A stretch of DNA of 64,000 nt from Siphonodentalium dalli (Eukaryota; Mollusca; Scaphopoda; Gadilida; Siphonodentaliidae). A program made the translations under genes and the position numbers. The stretch is from positions 204,277,934 through 204,341,933 of the forward strand of contig CP136063.1 in the NCBI GenBank assembly GCA_032622095.1, read 5' to 3'. Below, piece after piece: positions 21,500-33,147 of the stretch. The notes below the pieces were generated by a model. The model worked only from the letters and a program-made list of their open reading frames with translations, did not search any database and was not told the origin of the DNA. Within the stretch, counting starts at the first letter, position 1, and each line of letters opens with the position of its first letter.

Positions 21500-22040
21500 G
21501 GGGAGAACTGCGATGTGAGGATCGGTGGCATTCCGATAAAGAGACGGTGGAATTCCGATAAACGAGACGGTTCGATTTCGGCGACAAACGAGATTTTCTT
21601 CGTGTTTGGGCATTCAAACGGAATTGCCGTGACAAATCAGGTTTCATATCATCATATCGTTATTTAAGTTATTAATATCCATCAAAATCTAGACGCTACA
21701 GTGACTAAAACCAAGAGAATAGCCATTTAAAAGTCACGCGACGGTTCGTTTTTCGATAAAAGACACGCGACGGTTCGTTTTTATCGGAAAACGAACCGTC
21801 GCGTGACATTCAAATGGCGATTCTATTGGTTTTACTCACTGTAGCGTCTAGATTTTGATGGATATTAGTAACTAAAATAACTATATGATGATATGAAACC
21901 TGATTTGTCACGGCAATTCCGTTTGAATGCCCAAACACGAAGAAAATCTCGTTTGTCGCCGAAAGCGAACCGTCTCGTTTATCGGATTTCCACCGTCTCT
22001 TTATCGGAATGCCACCGATCCTCACGTCGCAGTTCTCCCC
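21500..22040. mobile_element. Long foldback element, two ~260-bp arms around a ~20-base centre
   Basis: The left arm (21500-21759) begins GGGGAGAACTGCGA, and the right arm (21781-22040) ends TCGCAGTTCTCCCC. Internal blocks such as GACGGTGGAA, GACAAACGAGATTTTCTTCG, CAATCTAGACGCTACAGTGA-like and CACGCGACGGTTCG match across the arms with few differences. The centre (about 21760-21780) holds an extra copy of CACGCGACGGTTCGTTTT. Open frames on opposite strands are mirror images of one another and not independent genes. No clear target duplication was found. Confidence 0.85.
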
Positions 22041-23394
22041 TCGTGCATACACCACCTTAATTTACAAGTTTCCCGTAACATCAACATCTTCACATTCATT
22101 ATCACCTGTTTTCCGGGATAGCGGCTCCCATATGTTTCATATCGTGTTCCCCGATTCACATGCGAACAGACATTCCTAACTGCAATCCTAAACTGTTATG
22201 ATAAATACGATATGGAGTTAATTGCAAAAGTTCAGATTATATGAGCGAGTGTATCAACAGTTAATATACAGTCTTTATTTGATGAATATTTAATATATAC
22301 TGCCAGAAGACGCCAAGACAATGTCGTGTGTATATCGGGCTTTCATTATAGGAACAAAGCGAGGGGATCATATTCGTCTCGGGTCATTTGATGATATCAC
22401 CTTGTCGACGTACATAGGTGTTGGGTTACATATTATTATGGTGTGAGCTATGCTGTGACATATAGTTGAATGCAACACCATTTATATAGATAAAACTTGT
22501 ATTGTATGCACAGGTCGCTAGGGAGGAATGTCAGCTCGTTTTGTGGTAGGGCAGAAATTTTACTATAAATACTTACCAACCAGGACGCCTTAAGGACTAA
22601 CGACAGTCCCGTGCACTCTTCTGGCGTGCATCGGGAGGCTTTTTAGCTGGTGGGCTACATGTAATGTGATAGGGGGAAAGCACTTTTTTTTTTACATAAT
22701 TACATTGTAAATAGGACAACATGGAAATGAATTGGGTTGTAATTAATATCGTATATCAGCACATACATGTAGTGTGATCGACATAATTATCCATGGGGAC
22801 CAAGGGGCTGGATGGGATGTAGCCATCCCAAAACATTTTTGCAAGTTCAAACTTCGAGCATTTTTTGGGGCAAATTGTGTAAATATTCGGGCAATTTGTA
22901 TGGTGATTCTAAGGAAAACATTGTGGTAATTTCATTCATACTTATGCCGGAATTGTGCACAAGTTTACATGCATTATAGTGTATGCAACGATTATTGCTC
23001 AATAGTCTGCAGAAACTGTGTTAAAGTATGTAACCTATAATTATATCATCTTTAAAAATTCGGGCAAATGGCTCAGCTTCCGCTACGGTGCGGCTATGGA
23101 CTGGTCGATTAGGCCCGATACATATTTAACATGAATCGAAACTACATAATAGCGGACTCATCCAGGGGGGGGGGGGGGTGAACAAAATATTTCCGGCACG
23201 TATGCCGGGGTGGGTGGGTGGTCAAAGCCACTAACAAGCAATTTTTTCCGCAACTAAAACAAAACATTCATGCTTGTTTTTTAGTGTTTTGGCAATGAGT
23301 TGGGCTTCAAACCCACTTTGAATGAGAGAAATAATGTAATTATAACTGTAAACTGACTGCAGGCAGTTATCGTGTTGTATTTTGTTGCAAATTT
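22041..23394. other. Unassigned region
   Basis: No coding block was recognised. It holds a poly-T/A tract near 22685 and a poly-G run near 23166-23179. The latter is followed by GGCACGTATGCCGGGGTGGG, which resembles the neighbouring repeat at 23395-23715. Confidence 0.35.
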
Positions 23395-23715
23395 TGAAAT
23401 CCAAGATGGCCGCTGGCAGCCATGTTTTTTTGGCCGAATGACCTCAAAATGACTCATTCCTATTTACATGTCCATGTTAACATCCATGATAAATAGTATG
23501 CACAGAATTCATATACAGCTGTTTACAGTGAATTTCCCCCCGCAAATCTCTGTTTTAGTGTTAAAAGGGGGGGGGTGGATGTAAAAAAATGGTCGGAAAA
23601 AACTGCCGAAAACGGAAAAAAAATTGGCGGTGGGGGTGGGTGGGTACAAAAAATGATCGAAAGGGAAAAAATGCCATACGTGCCTGAATTTTTTTTCCGA
23701 CCCCCCCCCCCCTGA
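23395..23715 (+). repeat. Interspersed ~320-bp repeat, copy 1
   Basis: Ordered blocks are AAATCCAAGATGGCCGCTGG, GGCCGAATGACC, AATAGTATGCACAGAATTCA followed by TATACAGCTGTTTAC, a C-run or G-run, CGGAAAA and GGCACGTATG in inverse sense, then poly-C at 23700-23713. The same blocks occur in inverted orientation at 36990-37270. Confidence 0.75.
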
Positions 23716-24264
23716 CTCATCAACTAAATTCGTCGTTGGTAGGTGCGTGGCGAAGGTGTCCTGGATGGGGAGATGCCCACGTAAGAAATTACGATTTCAC
23801 TACCAGTCATGACTTCCAAGTGTGCACCCCTCTCAGGCCCTCATGCTTCATAAGTATTGTTTGCACCATGCACCCCCTCGTTTCCCAAATTGGACAACTT
23901 TTAATCCACATGTTTCGACTAATCAGGCCAAGCCATCTGAACTACAATACATTTGATTCTCATCCACCCTCTTGAGTAGGAATTTCCCAATTGGGACCCT
24001 AACAAGTGGATATTTTCAGGATTCCCATAACAAAGAACTATACTCTATTCGGAAAGTTAAAATTTAAACACAATTCTACAAGTTTAAATTCTGAAATTTC
24101 CCACCGGAGGCTGCTGGAGGGTCCGAATTTCCAACTATTAATATTTTTGTTTACCAAATGGGGAGGGGGGGGGGGGCAGCTACGGCCTGTCGCCACATCC
24201 CTGTTCCCTGATATATATATCGCGACCTCAATTGTAGGTCTGTGTAAAACGGCGTCATCGAAGT
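23716..24264. other. Unassigned spacer
   Basis: No gene was recognised. There is a poly-G run near 24167-24177. Confidence 0.3.
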
Positions 24265-24676
24265 AGTCTGGTCGTTGAAGAATTGAACCTAGAACAAATT
24301 CGTAATAAGCTATTTTGGTGTGTCATTTTGTCGGGCTGAATCTGTTGACCAACATATCCAAAATCCTCTGAAATCCGCTTTGTGGAACATTTTCTAGAGA
24401 TCTCTGAAAAAAGGTACTATGTATGGCTTTTGTGTAACATTTTCCATTCCTGATGGCATATACACTTCAAAGTCATTTAAATTTAAGTTATAACTATGAC
24501 AGAAACATGCAACAACAAAATTATGTTATTTCGTGTACCATTCGATTGTCAAAATCTAAAATGGCGGACAAAATGGCGATCGGAAGTGGTAAAATTTGGC
24601 CAGTTTTCGCTAAATTTCACAGGATCGTTTTTATTTATAAGAAAACAATTGGATTACATGGACAATTTGTTTCAAC
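24265..24676. repeat. Dispersed repeat pieces around a LINE fragment
   Basis: TAGTCTGGTCGTTGAAGAAT and TGAACCTAGAACAAATTCG (24265-24310) correspond to 44995-45045. TCTAAAATGGCGGACAAAAT followed by GGCGATCGGAAGTGGTAAAA (about 24554-24625) corresponds to 25262-25340 in the same orientation. The LINE fragment at 24677-25060 therefore lies between two related copies. Confidence 0.55.
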
Positions 24677-25060
24677 ATATATCATATCATATATCATATC
24701 ATATCACACATTTCTTGTATAGCGCACATATCACCGAGGTTTCAAGACGCTTAACAACATTAAAATAAATTCACAAATTTACAGTTCAAACGTGCGACAC
24801 TGCATTGAAAGCTGGTTCATTAGTCCCACGCCCAAATGTTCGGAATAATATTCTGTGAATACATGAGTTTTCAAAAGACCTTTGAATTCATCATATCCAG
24901 AACAGTTGCGGATGATCAACGGTAGAGCATTCCATAGAGTCGGTCCGGCTATGAAAAATGAAATGTCACCGAAACTACTGTTTGTTGGCGTAAATATCCA
25001 GTTGCACCACCGTAAACGATGTCGAATCATAATTCGATAATATGCCATGTTAAATAAATA
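24677..25060 (-). mobile_element. 3' end of a CR1/L2-like LINE with an ATATG-type tail
   Basis: Minus-strand translation gives NSSFGDISFFIAGPTLWNAL followed by PLIIRNCSGYDEFKGLLKTH and VF. This is the typical end of a LINE ORF2 (SF..AGP.LWN.LP..IR....FK..LK.H.F). About 100 bases of 3' UTR with GCGCTATACAAGAAATG follow, and the piece ends in an (ATATG)n-like tail at 24677-24708. Such a simple-repeat tail is usual for CR1/L2-group LINEs. The longer open frame running to 25453 continues into unrelated repeat and is not part of the LINE. Confidence 0.7.
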
Positions 25061-25779
25061 TCTAATAATTGTGAGCCATGTCACGAGGATTTGGCCCTCC
25101 GTGCCCCTCAAATTCGAAAAAGATGTAATAAATTTCGAAGACAAATCAAATATTATTTTAATGCCCAGAATATCCTGAATCGAACACTCCAGTGTACTGA
25201 ATACCAATATGTTGTCATAAATTAAAACACTAGTGCCCATTTTAGCAGAAAAGATGGCATCACTTTCTAAAATATGGACAAAATGGCGACCGAAATCTGA
25301 CGAAAGTAGTAAAATTGAGTACTTTTCGCTAAAGTCCACACAATTTCTTCCATTTAGATGAAATTTGTTGGCGTAAATGTCTAGTTGCACCACCGCAAAT
25401 GATATCAAATCATAATTCGATAATAGTGAGCTATATACCGAGAATTTGTCCATTCATTGTCCCAAAATGCCGGTTGAAAGTAAATTTGTTTAATATTCTC
25501 ATTGATTTCTAACTAAATCTTCTCATATTGAATTTAATTTATAGCCAATAGTCATACATTCCATCAGATGAGTGACAAAACCCACCAAATTATAGTATCG
25601 AAATAATTCAATGAATGTCCCAAACATGCAATTAACGAAAGTCCAAAACCATGTTCCATGACCGCGCAAACCGAGTACACAAACAATCTCGTTGTAATTA
25701 TTCTTCTTCAAAGCTTTAAATATCGTGCTTCAAATACTACACGAAAGGAGGCACACTTGAAACTATTGTTCTGTACTTA
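25061..25779. other. Repeat-derived spacer before the large LINE
   Basis: It contains the second copy of the AAAATGGCG.. block (25262-25340) and a second ATTCGATAAT.(A/G)TG string. No gene was recognised. Confidence 0.35.
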
Positions 25780-25914
25780 ATAGTCTTCCTATTGCTCGAA
25801 CACCAATCAATATGTGATAAAAAAAACGATCTTATGTGGATGGTTAAAAACCAAATGACTCGACTTTCTACTTCGAAAAACTTACAAAATACCTCCAATT
25901 GGATATACAATTTA

Positions 25915-26400
25915 ATCATCCTCGGAGGTGACATCCACCCTAATCCGGGCCCTGATACGAATCAAAACGTAAAAATTATGCATTTAAATGTTCAAAGTCT
26001 GACTCCCAAGATAGATATTATTAGTACCGAAATGCCTAACTTTGATATCTGCTGTTTCACAGAGACATGGTTAGGTGTAAACATCCCCAACGAACGATTA
26101 CTAGTTCAAGGGTTTGGCGAACCGGAGCGAAGGGACAGGGCTGATTCATACGGTGGGGTAATAGTCTACATAAGGAATAACATAGCATATAGACGGCGAA
26201 TCGATCTCGAACACCCGGGAATAGAAAGCTTTGGATAGAACTATGCCATGGAAATACCAGAAGCCTAATCGGTGCGATATATAGACCCCCAAATTGCAAC
26301 TGTTGGACTGAAATTACAACTATGTTAGATTCGGCACGTGACCTATCCTCCCCCATAACCTGATAGTCATAGGAGACCTTAATGAAAACCAATAATGCCT
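25915..26400 (+). pseudogene. LINE apurinic-endonuclease domain, broken
   Basis: LGGDIHPNPGP, the conserved lead-in of many invertebrate LINE ORF2 proteins, is followed by KIMHLNVQSL, then FDICCFTETWL (the catalytic Glu of the TETWL motif) and SYGGVIVYIRNN. A TAG at about 26236 breaks the frame. The protein resumes in another frame with SLIGAIYRPPN and then LIVIGDLNEN (catalytic D.N). The endonuclease nicks target DNA to prime reverse transcription. Most key residues survive, but the frame does not. Confidence 0.8.
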
Positions 26401-27174
26401 ATCAAATAACAGAATCTCAACAGTATGTAATCAACTAACATTAAAACAGTTAATAACGGAATCTACCAATTTTACTGAATATTCGGAAACACTTATCGAT
26501 GTTGTCCTGGTAAATAAAAACTGCTCTGTCTTTGAAAGTGGAACCCTTGAACCCTTCCATGGAAATTATGTTCGCTATCATATTCCTATCTTTGTAGATA
26601 TCCTAATTTCGGAAAAGAAATCTCAACAGAAACCGTTTACTATGCGTGTATTTAACTACGATGAAGCAAATTTCACAGATCTAGATAAGTCAATCTTAGA
26701 AAAAGACTGGAAACAAACCTTTTCAAATACCCCCATCAGTGAATGACCAACGTACTAACAACTTTCTTACAAGATCAGATCAATATTTTTGTCCCAAGTA
26801 AAATTGTGCGTTGTAGGAAAGATGAACCAGCATGGCTAAATTCTGGAATAAAACAACATATCAATCAACGAAAGCGCTTGTATGAAAAAGCTAAAGTTCG
26901 TAATACCATCAACGCATGGAAAAACTATAGGAAAAAACGAAACGAAGTAATCTCCCTTATAAGAAAATCAAAATCTGACCACATAGTGCACATGCAAGAC
27001 ATCCTGAATAACACAGAAACACCCTCATCTGCCTGGTGGAAAGCCTTTAATAAACTCTCAGAAAAAACAGCAATAGAGCTATTCCGTACTTGTCGTGGAA
27101 TAACAGCACACATACATCCAACTATGACAAAGCCGAAGCTTTTAATGACTATTTCTGTAGTGTTTCATCTATAG
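26400..27174 (+). pseudogene. LINE linker between endonuclease and reverse transcriptase
   Basis: Frame-shifted pieces include NFTEYSETLIDVVLVNKNC (end of the endonuclease: the D-x-x-L/H region) and FTMRVFNYDEANFTDLDKSI, followed by KDEPAWLNSGIKQHINQRKR, KNYRKKRNEVISLIRKSKSD and SAWWKAFNKLS. This spacing and lysine/arginine-rich linker are usual for the family. The frame ends at TAG 27172-27174 and then continues in the same frame. Confidence 0.75.
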
Positions 27175-28240
27175 ATGACTCAAATGCCAGAATACATCCC
27201 ATTGCAATCTATCCCAGAACTAGATGAAGTATTAATCTCTGAATCGGATATAATAGAAACCTTGAAAAATCTTGTTACTGAGAAATCTTCCAGTTACGAT
27301 GAGATAAGTCCGCGCATACTAAAAAAATGTCCTAGCTTGCATCATCCATTGAAAATAATGTTTAAAACATTCATGGAAAACTCTTTCTTCCCCCGATGAA
27401 TTGAAACGTGCAAACGTTGTTCCAATTTTAAAAAAAGGAGACGCAACAGACCCAGGAAACTACAGACCCATATCCCTATTAAGTTATATTGGTAAAGTAT
27501 ACGAGAAATACATAGCCAAACATCTACTCACATTTCTTATCAAAAATAGTTTACTGTGCAAACACCAAACCGGAATCCTCCCCGGGCAGTCAATATCACA
27601 CCAATTATGCGAAATTTATCACGAAATTAGTAAAAGTTTGGACGAAGGCCAGGATGTCAGAGTCTTATTCTTCGATATAAGCAAAGCATTCGACAAAGTG
27701 TGGCACCGTGGTTTAGTTTATAAATTAAAAATAATGGGTAGCACAGGTAATCTTCTCAGATGGATTTAATCATATCTAACAAACCCCAAGCAAAGAGTAG
27801 TTTTAGGCTCAGAATCTTCTTCTTGGGGAGGGGTTAAAGCTGGTGTGCCCCAAGGATCCGTCCTTGGGTCAATTTTATTTTTAACCTACATTAACGACAT
27901 TGTTAAAGGAATTAAAAGTGACATTAGACTATTTCCGGACGATACGTCCATATTTCTGCCTATTAAAGACCCGATACAAAGTGCCAAAATATTGCAAAAC
28001 GACATAAACACACTGGAAGCATGGTCGAAGAGATGGCTAGTAAAATTCAATGCCAGTAAATCAGAAGCTATGTGCATATCACGTAAACAAAATACACAGT
28101 ATCAAACCACAAACACCTTGGTGTCGTTTTTGAAAACAATTGCTCATGGGAGGCCCATATTGCGTCTATATCTAAACTTGCATGGTATCGAATATCTATG
28201 TTACAAAAACAAAAATACGTTCTTAATAGAGAAACCCTAG
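27175..28240 (+). pseudogene. LINE reverse transcriptase domain, broken
   Basis: Motifs appear in order: NVVPILKKGDATDPGNYRPI followed by SLL (motifs 0-1), LFFDISKAFDKVWHRGL (motif A, catalytic Asp), AGVPQGSVLGSILFLTYIND (motif B), and RLFPDDTSIF (motif C; usually FADD, here Ala to Pro next to the two catalytic Asp). Breaks include a frame change near 27400 and an in-frame TAA at 27767-27769. The Pro substitution alone would be expected to harm the active site, consistent with a dead copy. Confidence 0.85.
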
Positions 28241-28970
28241 AAAAATGTTATTTCACTCTTGTAAGACCAATCATAGAATACGCAAACGTTATCTGGGACA
28301 ATTGCACAATAGCAGAATCTGACAAGTTGGAAGATATACAACTAGAAGCTGTGCGTATTGTAACAGGATGTACCAGATCCACGAGTAATAATAACCTTAT
28401 AATTGAAGCAGGTTGGGAGACTCTAAAAAGAGACGTGAAAATTCGAAACTTTATTTATATCACAAAATGATCTATAATTCGGCCCCGGAGTACCTACAAA
28501 ACTTAGTGCCCCCACTTGTATCCGAGGTATCGAAAATTAATACCCGCAACTCAAAAAAACTGTCGGCTACCCCAATTTAACGCCAATTCACACGACCGGT
28601 CATTCATATTAAATACAGCAGCCCTCTGGAATTCACTGCCGATGAGCACACGCGACATAGTGAATTACGACGAATTTAGAACAACAATAAACACTAGTCA
28701 TAAAAAGAAGAATTCAAGCTTCAAATATTGTTACACAAGCAAAAGCACAAGTAATCCACACACGTCTTAGAAACTATTGTAGTGACCTAAACGCGCACAA
28801 ATACCAAAATTATATCTCTGTCACTGATCGCTGTGTTTGTGGCCAAATAGAAGATAGCTACCACAACATATTCCAATGTCGGCGTTACCGTTCACATAGG
28901 CAAATTCTTCTTGGAAAGATCCCAGACGCAATAGTTCCCCCAGTTTATACTTTCCTCAATGGTGACGATA
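28198..28970 (+). pseudogene. LINE C-terminal region with CxC..H..C knuckle, broken
   Basis: Readable pieces are REILEK-like leader, YFTLVRPIIEYANVIWDNC, DKLEDIQLEAVRIVTGCTRS and AALWNSLPMSTRDIVNYDEF. A frame shifted by deletion then gives HTRLRNYCSDLNAHKYQNYI and CVCGQIEDSYHNIFQCRRYR. The last piece is a C-x-C-x(7)-H-x(4)-C putative zinc knuckle, shared with the minus-strand LINE at 51838-52740. The coding end is displaced to 30799-30870 by an insertion. Confidence 0.8.
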
Positions 28971-28975
28971 CAATG

Positions 28976-30794
28976 GCCGGATTCGTCATCTCCGGTTTAA
29001 ACCTCCGAGTTTAAACCTGGTTTAAACCTACATTGGCGGTCCAGCCAAACCGGATCTAAGGGGGAGTTTTTGTCGTTAAGTTACCAACTAATTGACAACT
29101 CGATTTGGTGATATGAGCATGCAGTCAAACTACCCTCTTACCTATCGGACCAAAAGACAAGCCGATGTAATGGTTATTGACATGTCATAAATCATCGCGA
29201 ACACGTCCACGATTTATTCATTGAGAAATGAGTTATCGCTCATGGACCATTAATCCGATCTCTTTGTCGGTTTAAATCAATTTGACAAAGGGCATGTTTC
29301 TCAACACGAGCTGCACGCGCTGTTTATCACTTTGTTTGTGATTGATTTTCTACAAGATGCTTTACCCGCAATTCCAAAATTTGGTGTATTTACATGTATA
29401 TCTGTATATATTAAAGGATATAGGAGCTGTATATATGTTTGTCCGTTTGTCTGTTTGCAACTGTTCTAAACTGATTTAAAAATAAGAACAATTTAATTTG
29501 AAAAAAAAGGAAAACATTGTGTTGTTAAATTGAGCAAGGAGTTGTATCTAACAAGAAACAATATTTAAAATTTATATTAATATTTGTTTGTTTCAATATA
29601 ATAAAAACATTTTTTAATTAAAATGTTCAAATGATCAAAATGTGCGCAAATGTGACGCAGGCTCCTGTCGCACGAAGGGGCGCAGGCCCCTCTGACGCCG
29701 AATAAAGGCTCCATAATCGAGTCAATCCTGGACCAAGAGGTCAGTCAAGTAAATTTGCTTATGAGTACACACCAGAAGCGGAATCTGAACTGTTTAAAGT
29801 GAGCAACTATACAGAGGCACAGCATTTAATAAAGAAATATATTACATGCGTTGCTTTTTTTCAATGTAATAAATTTTCCGTCATGCAGAAAATCAAAAAG
29901 TTCCCAGGTTTTGAACTGGTGGAATATTATGGGAATTAATGGGCGGAGCCAGAGTAGAGCTTTGTGGCATGATCAACATCAAAATAAGTTATCAAATTTG
30001 ACTCATATAGCAATATAAGTTTTGGATGGCAAAATATATGTATAGCATATCTGGTCATGCAGTAGCATCGTTTTGGTGTCAAAATTAAAACGTTGAACCA
30101 TTCAAATGAATTCGTAGAAAACACCAGAATTTGTGATTGCCACAAGCCAAAAAGAAAACCCACAAGATAGTTGTAAAAATCATACTGAAGGAACATGTCA
30201 ATATCTGAGCAAAGCTCGGGTGCTAATGAATCAACTGTGACATGATTACACCAGTCGGCAACCGCCACTTGGAAACGCCCTCACTCGAGATAATTTACAG
30301 CTCCACCCTTTGATTGATTGTTTGACAATTCTAAACCGCGATGAAGAAAAGACGGATTCGTCATCTCAGGTTTAGCATCGGGAAAGCTGGTTTAGCTGGA
30401 CCGCCGAATTAGATGGTTTAGTTGCCGGTTTAAGCTTATAAAACGCAAACAAAATATCGAAATTGACAAAAACTTATCCCCACACGCTTTATAGGTGTGA
30501 GTGCTTCTCGCTTATAAATTTCCAATCAAAATATGGTCGCTGTCGTAACTATTGATTTTTGCAATCAATAAAACGAGGCGGTCCGCATTAGGAAAGTACG
30601 ATTAATTTTCTCGACGATGCAGAGACACTACTGCTAAACCACTGGTCTGGCTGGACCAGGTTTAAACCAGAGATGACGAATGCGTCACCTAGACTTGCGG
30701 CCGCGGGTTTAAACCATGGATCTTGCTGACTCACGGCGGTTTAAACCTAGAGGTTTACGTAGACCAGGTTTAAACCTGAGATGACGAATCGGGC
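28976..30794. mobile_element. 1.8-kb non-autonomous TIR element inserted in the LINE
   Basis: The left end GCCGGATTCGTCATCTCCGG and right end GAGATGACGAATCGGGC are inverted copies, flanked by CAATG at 28971-28975 and 30795-30799. Removing the element rejoins the LINE reading FLNGDDTMSLQTNLTIFEEF followed by QKFIIHTQRF and a stop, which confirms the insertion. Subterminal parts carry many GGTTTAAACC palindromes (about 29000, 29018, 29031-type on the left; 30660, 30704, 30739, 30768 on the right). There is no transposase. A 110-codon minus-strand open frame at 29936-30268 has no recognisable domain. A 5-bp duplication fits few superfamilies, so I leave it unassigned. Confidence 0.8.
30351..30686. 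mobile_element. Nested copy of the same TIR family
   Basis: GACGGATTCGTCATCTCAGG at 30351 and GAGATGACGAATGCGTC ending 30686 are inverted, matching the ends of the 1.8-kb host element. This suggests self-insertion or an internally duplicated terminus. No clear target duplication was seen. Confidence 0.55.
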
Positions 30795-31134
30795 CAATGA
30801 GTCTACAAACGAATCTAACTATTTTTGAAGAATTCCAAAAATTTATTATCCACACACAACGATTTTAGTGGCTTAATTATAAATCGGTCAGCAGCATCTT
30901 AAGCATCATACTTAACATGTAATAAAATGAAAAATCCGTTCCATTCCACTCCCCACACCACTCCCCTCCATCTTTGTCTTCTTATCTTAAATTCTCCTCT
31001 TATTCTTTATACCCAACAAATCACAGGACCAATGTAATATCCGAATTATCTATCTACTGTCCGGTCCCGACACTGACGTCAAATTCCATGATGATTTATA
31101 TATTATATTATACAGGGGCCCTAGATGATACATG

Positions 31135-31179
31135 GGGAGAACGACACCTGAAAAGCCATGTGCTTACTGTCGTTCTCCC
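31135..31179 (+). other. Perfect 12-bp hairpin in the LINE 3' UTR
   Basis: GGGAGAACGACA (31135-31146) and TGTCGTTCTCCC (31168-31179) form a perfect stem with a 21-base loop, about 100 bases from the LINE 3' end. LINE reverse transcriptases of this group often recognise a 3' stem-loop, so this is a candidate template-recognition structure (inference). Confidence 0.7.
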
Positions 31180-31290
31180 TTTCTACCAGATATATCACAT
31201 ATTACCATTATACATTATATTAATTCCTTGTGTATTCCCTCGTTCAATTTATATTATGTATATTATATATTTGGTGGATAAATAAACTAT

Positions 31291-33147
31291 GCTTAAACCA
31301 AAACCACCTAAAGAGCTTAAAATCACACAACGAACCATATTATAGTGCAATTCCCATCACGGCAATGTTCCGATACGTACCCTAGAAATATGCGTATAAT
31401 GTCATATATATAATATTTTGGGAGAAAAGATCGTCAGGCAGCGATGATTGACGGTCGCATGGATACCTGTCACTGTTCAAATATGCACTCACCTTAAACT
31501 GATTGAAACGGATGATTAAGATGCTGTCATTTGGGGAAAAACTCGAGTCTCCAAGCTGAAAACAATGTCTAAAAATAAATTGACGGCCCAGAAATTATGC
31601 CTGCTGAGAAATTCCATGCACACGACAAAACAGAAGCATATCACGAGGGATTCCTGAAATCCTGAAATCCTGAATGTTACGCTGAAACCAAAATACATAA
31701 ATTATTCTATGAATGAATACGTTTATTCTCATTCTCGAACCACACGCACGTTTACTTTGGAACCACACGCGCAAGAACGCAGGTTCTCGCTCACATGTGT
31801 GTTAGGAATAGCACCCTGACATACCCGAGTATACTGAAGTGCCATTTTTCTTCTGCGTGCACACCAACACGGCAACAGGTCGACTGAAGTATGGTATGTA
31901 TCCGCCGCCCACTAATGATGTACTTTATAACGGGGTCAGCTTGCTACATCATGCCCCACTGAACGCCGCCCACTAAATGATTTACTATGCGGGATATGCT
32001 TTCTGCAGCCTACGTGCACATTTGAACGACGCTCGGAACGCACATGAAGGCAACTTTACCACATTATCCGAATCTTATAAGCCAATATGTTAAAAAGCAA
32101 GCACTGAAGCACTGACCCCGTGTTACCATTCTTTAGTTGGAGATAGTTTGCATTCTTTGTTCATTGATAGTTTGAAGTGCAAAAATTAAATGAAAATGCC
32201 CGTTATGTTGTCCTTTAAACTTGTGGGTGTGTCCAACCCAACAAGCACATGCAGCTTCACCCCACCAACAACGTCTTCGGACTTTGATTATGTACGATAT
32301 AACGGGTGCCTTCTTTGTCAAGCGATATAGTCTGAAGAACATTGATGAACAAAAACGTCCGTTATTTCGTAATTGGTGGTCCAATCTAACCTCCACGTAA
32401 ACACCACACGCACACATCTTCTCCGGGTGGTGATTATTGACGAAATACGAGCATGTTCTTTATTTGGCGATAGTTTGAAGAATATTGATGAAAAATAACT
32501 CCCGCCAATTAAACTGGAGGCGGGGGTCAATGTAAAATGAACACACCGTTAGGTGATCCAGGCAACGGAACACAAAATGTAGTAACCAGAAAGTAAAGTG
32601 AGTATAGCAAACAGGACCTAACCTCTCTCATAAATAGACATTTACACCATATCTGCCGGACTAATTCAAGCACGTGACTGGTCGTGTCATACAATTGGCA
32701 AATACGTCTGTTGACTGTGAGACTCATCTGTTAAATCTGGACAAGTTATTGTTATGTATTATTATTTATTAGATGATCCGACCCTTCATCGCCTCAATAA
32801 ACCTATTCTATAATAACGATATATATGTAACAATAATTGTATAAATTCAGGAAATAGCGTCAGGTGTACCCAAGTGTATTGTTGCCCAAACACGACTTTT
32901 GACTTCCGGCTTGTCGTATGTTTACATTCCATACGAGGAATGAAGAAGAATTGGTGTCTGTGACTAATGTTGAATATAGTTTGAATAGGTGTTTCATTAA
33001 AGTTACACGAGTCTATTTTTGTCTGGGACTATATCTTTACGCAGAGACCGCGCGGACAGACAACGCATAGTTACTTGTAATGCAGGCCTTATAGAAGTCG
33101 CTGTAAGTTTCACGCCCTAAATTGGGTCTATTTACGTCGGAGTGTTA
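31291..33147. other. Unassigned region
   Basis: Weak internal duplications only: CGCCGCCCACTAA near 31900 and 31965, and GATAGTTTGAAGAA.ATTGATGA near 32330 and 32465. No gene was recognised on either strand. Confidence 0.35.

Larger units (their letters stand above)
25780..31290 (+). mobile_element. Decayed Jockey/CR1-superfamily non-LTR retrotransposon, split by a DNA element
   Basis: In order: an upstream leader, endonuclease (about 25915-26400), linker (26400-27170), reverse transcriptase (27175-28240), C-terminal region (28200-28970), a 1.8-kb inserted TIR element (28976-30794), the last 24 codons (30799-30870), and a 3' UTR with a hairpin ending near AATAAACTATGC (about 31281). The LINE spans about 3.7 kb once the insertion is discounted. 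At least six stops or frameshifts break it. Internal order and motif spacing are otherwise normal, so it is an old near-full-length copy. Confidence 0.85.

Noticed and set aside
24779-25453. 224-codon minus-strand frame as one gene
   Set aside because: Only its C-terminal ~60 codons match a LINE; the rest crosses unrelated repeat sequence that recurs at 24554-24625.
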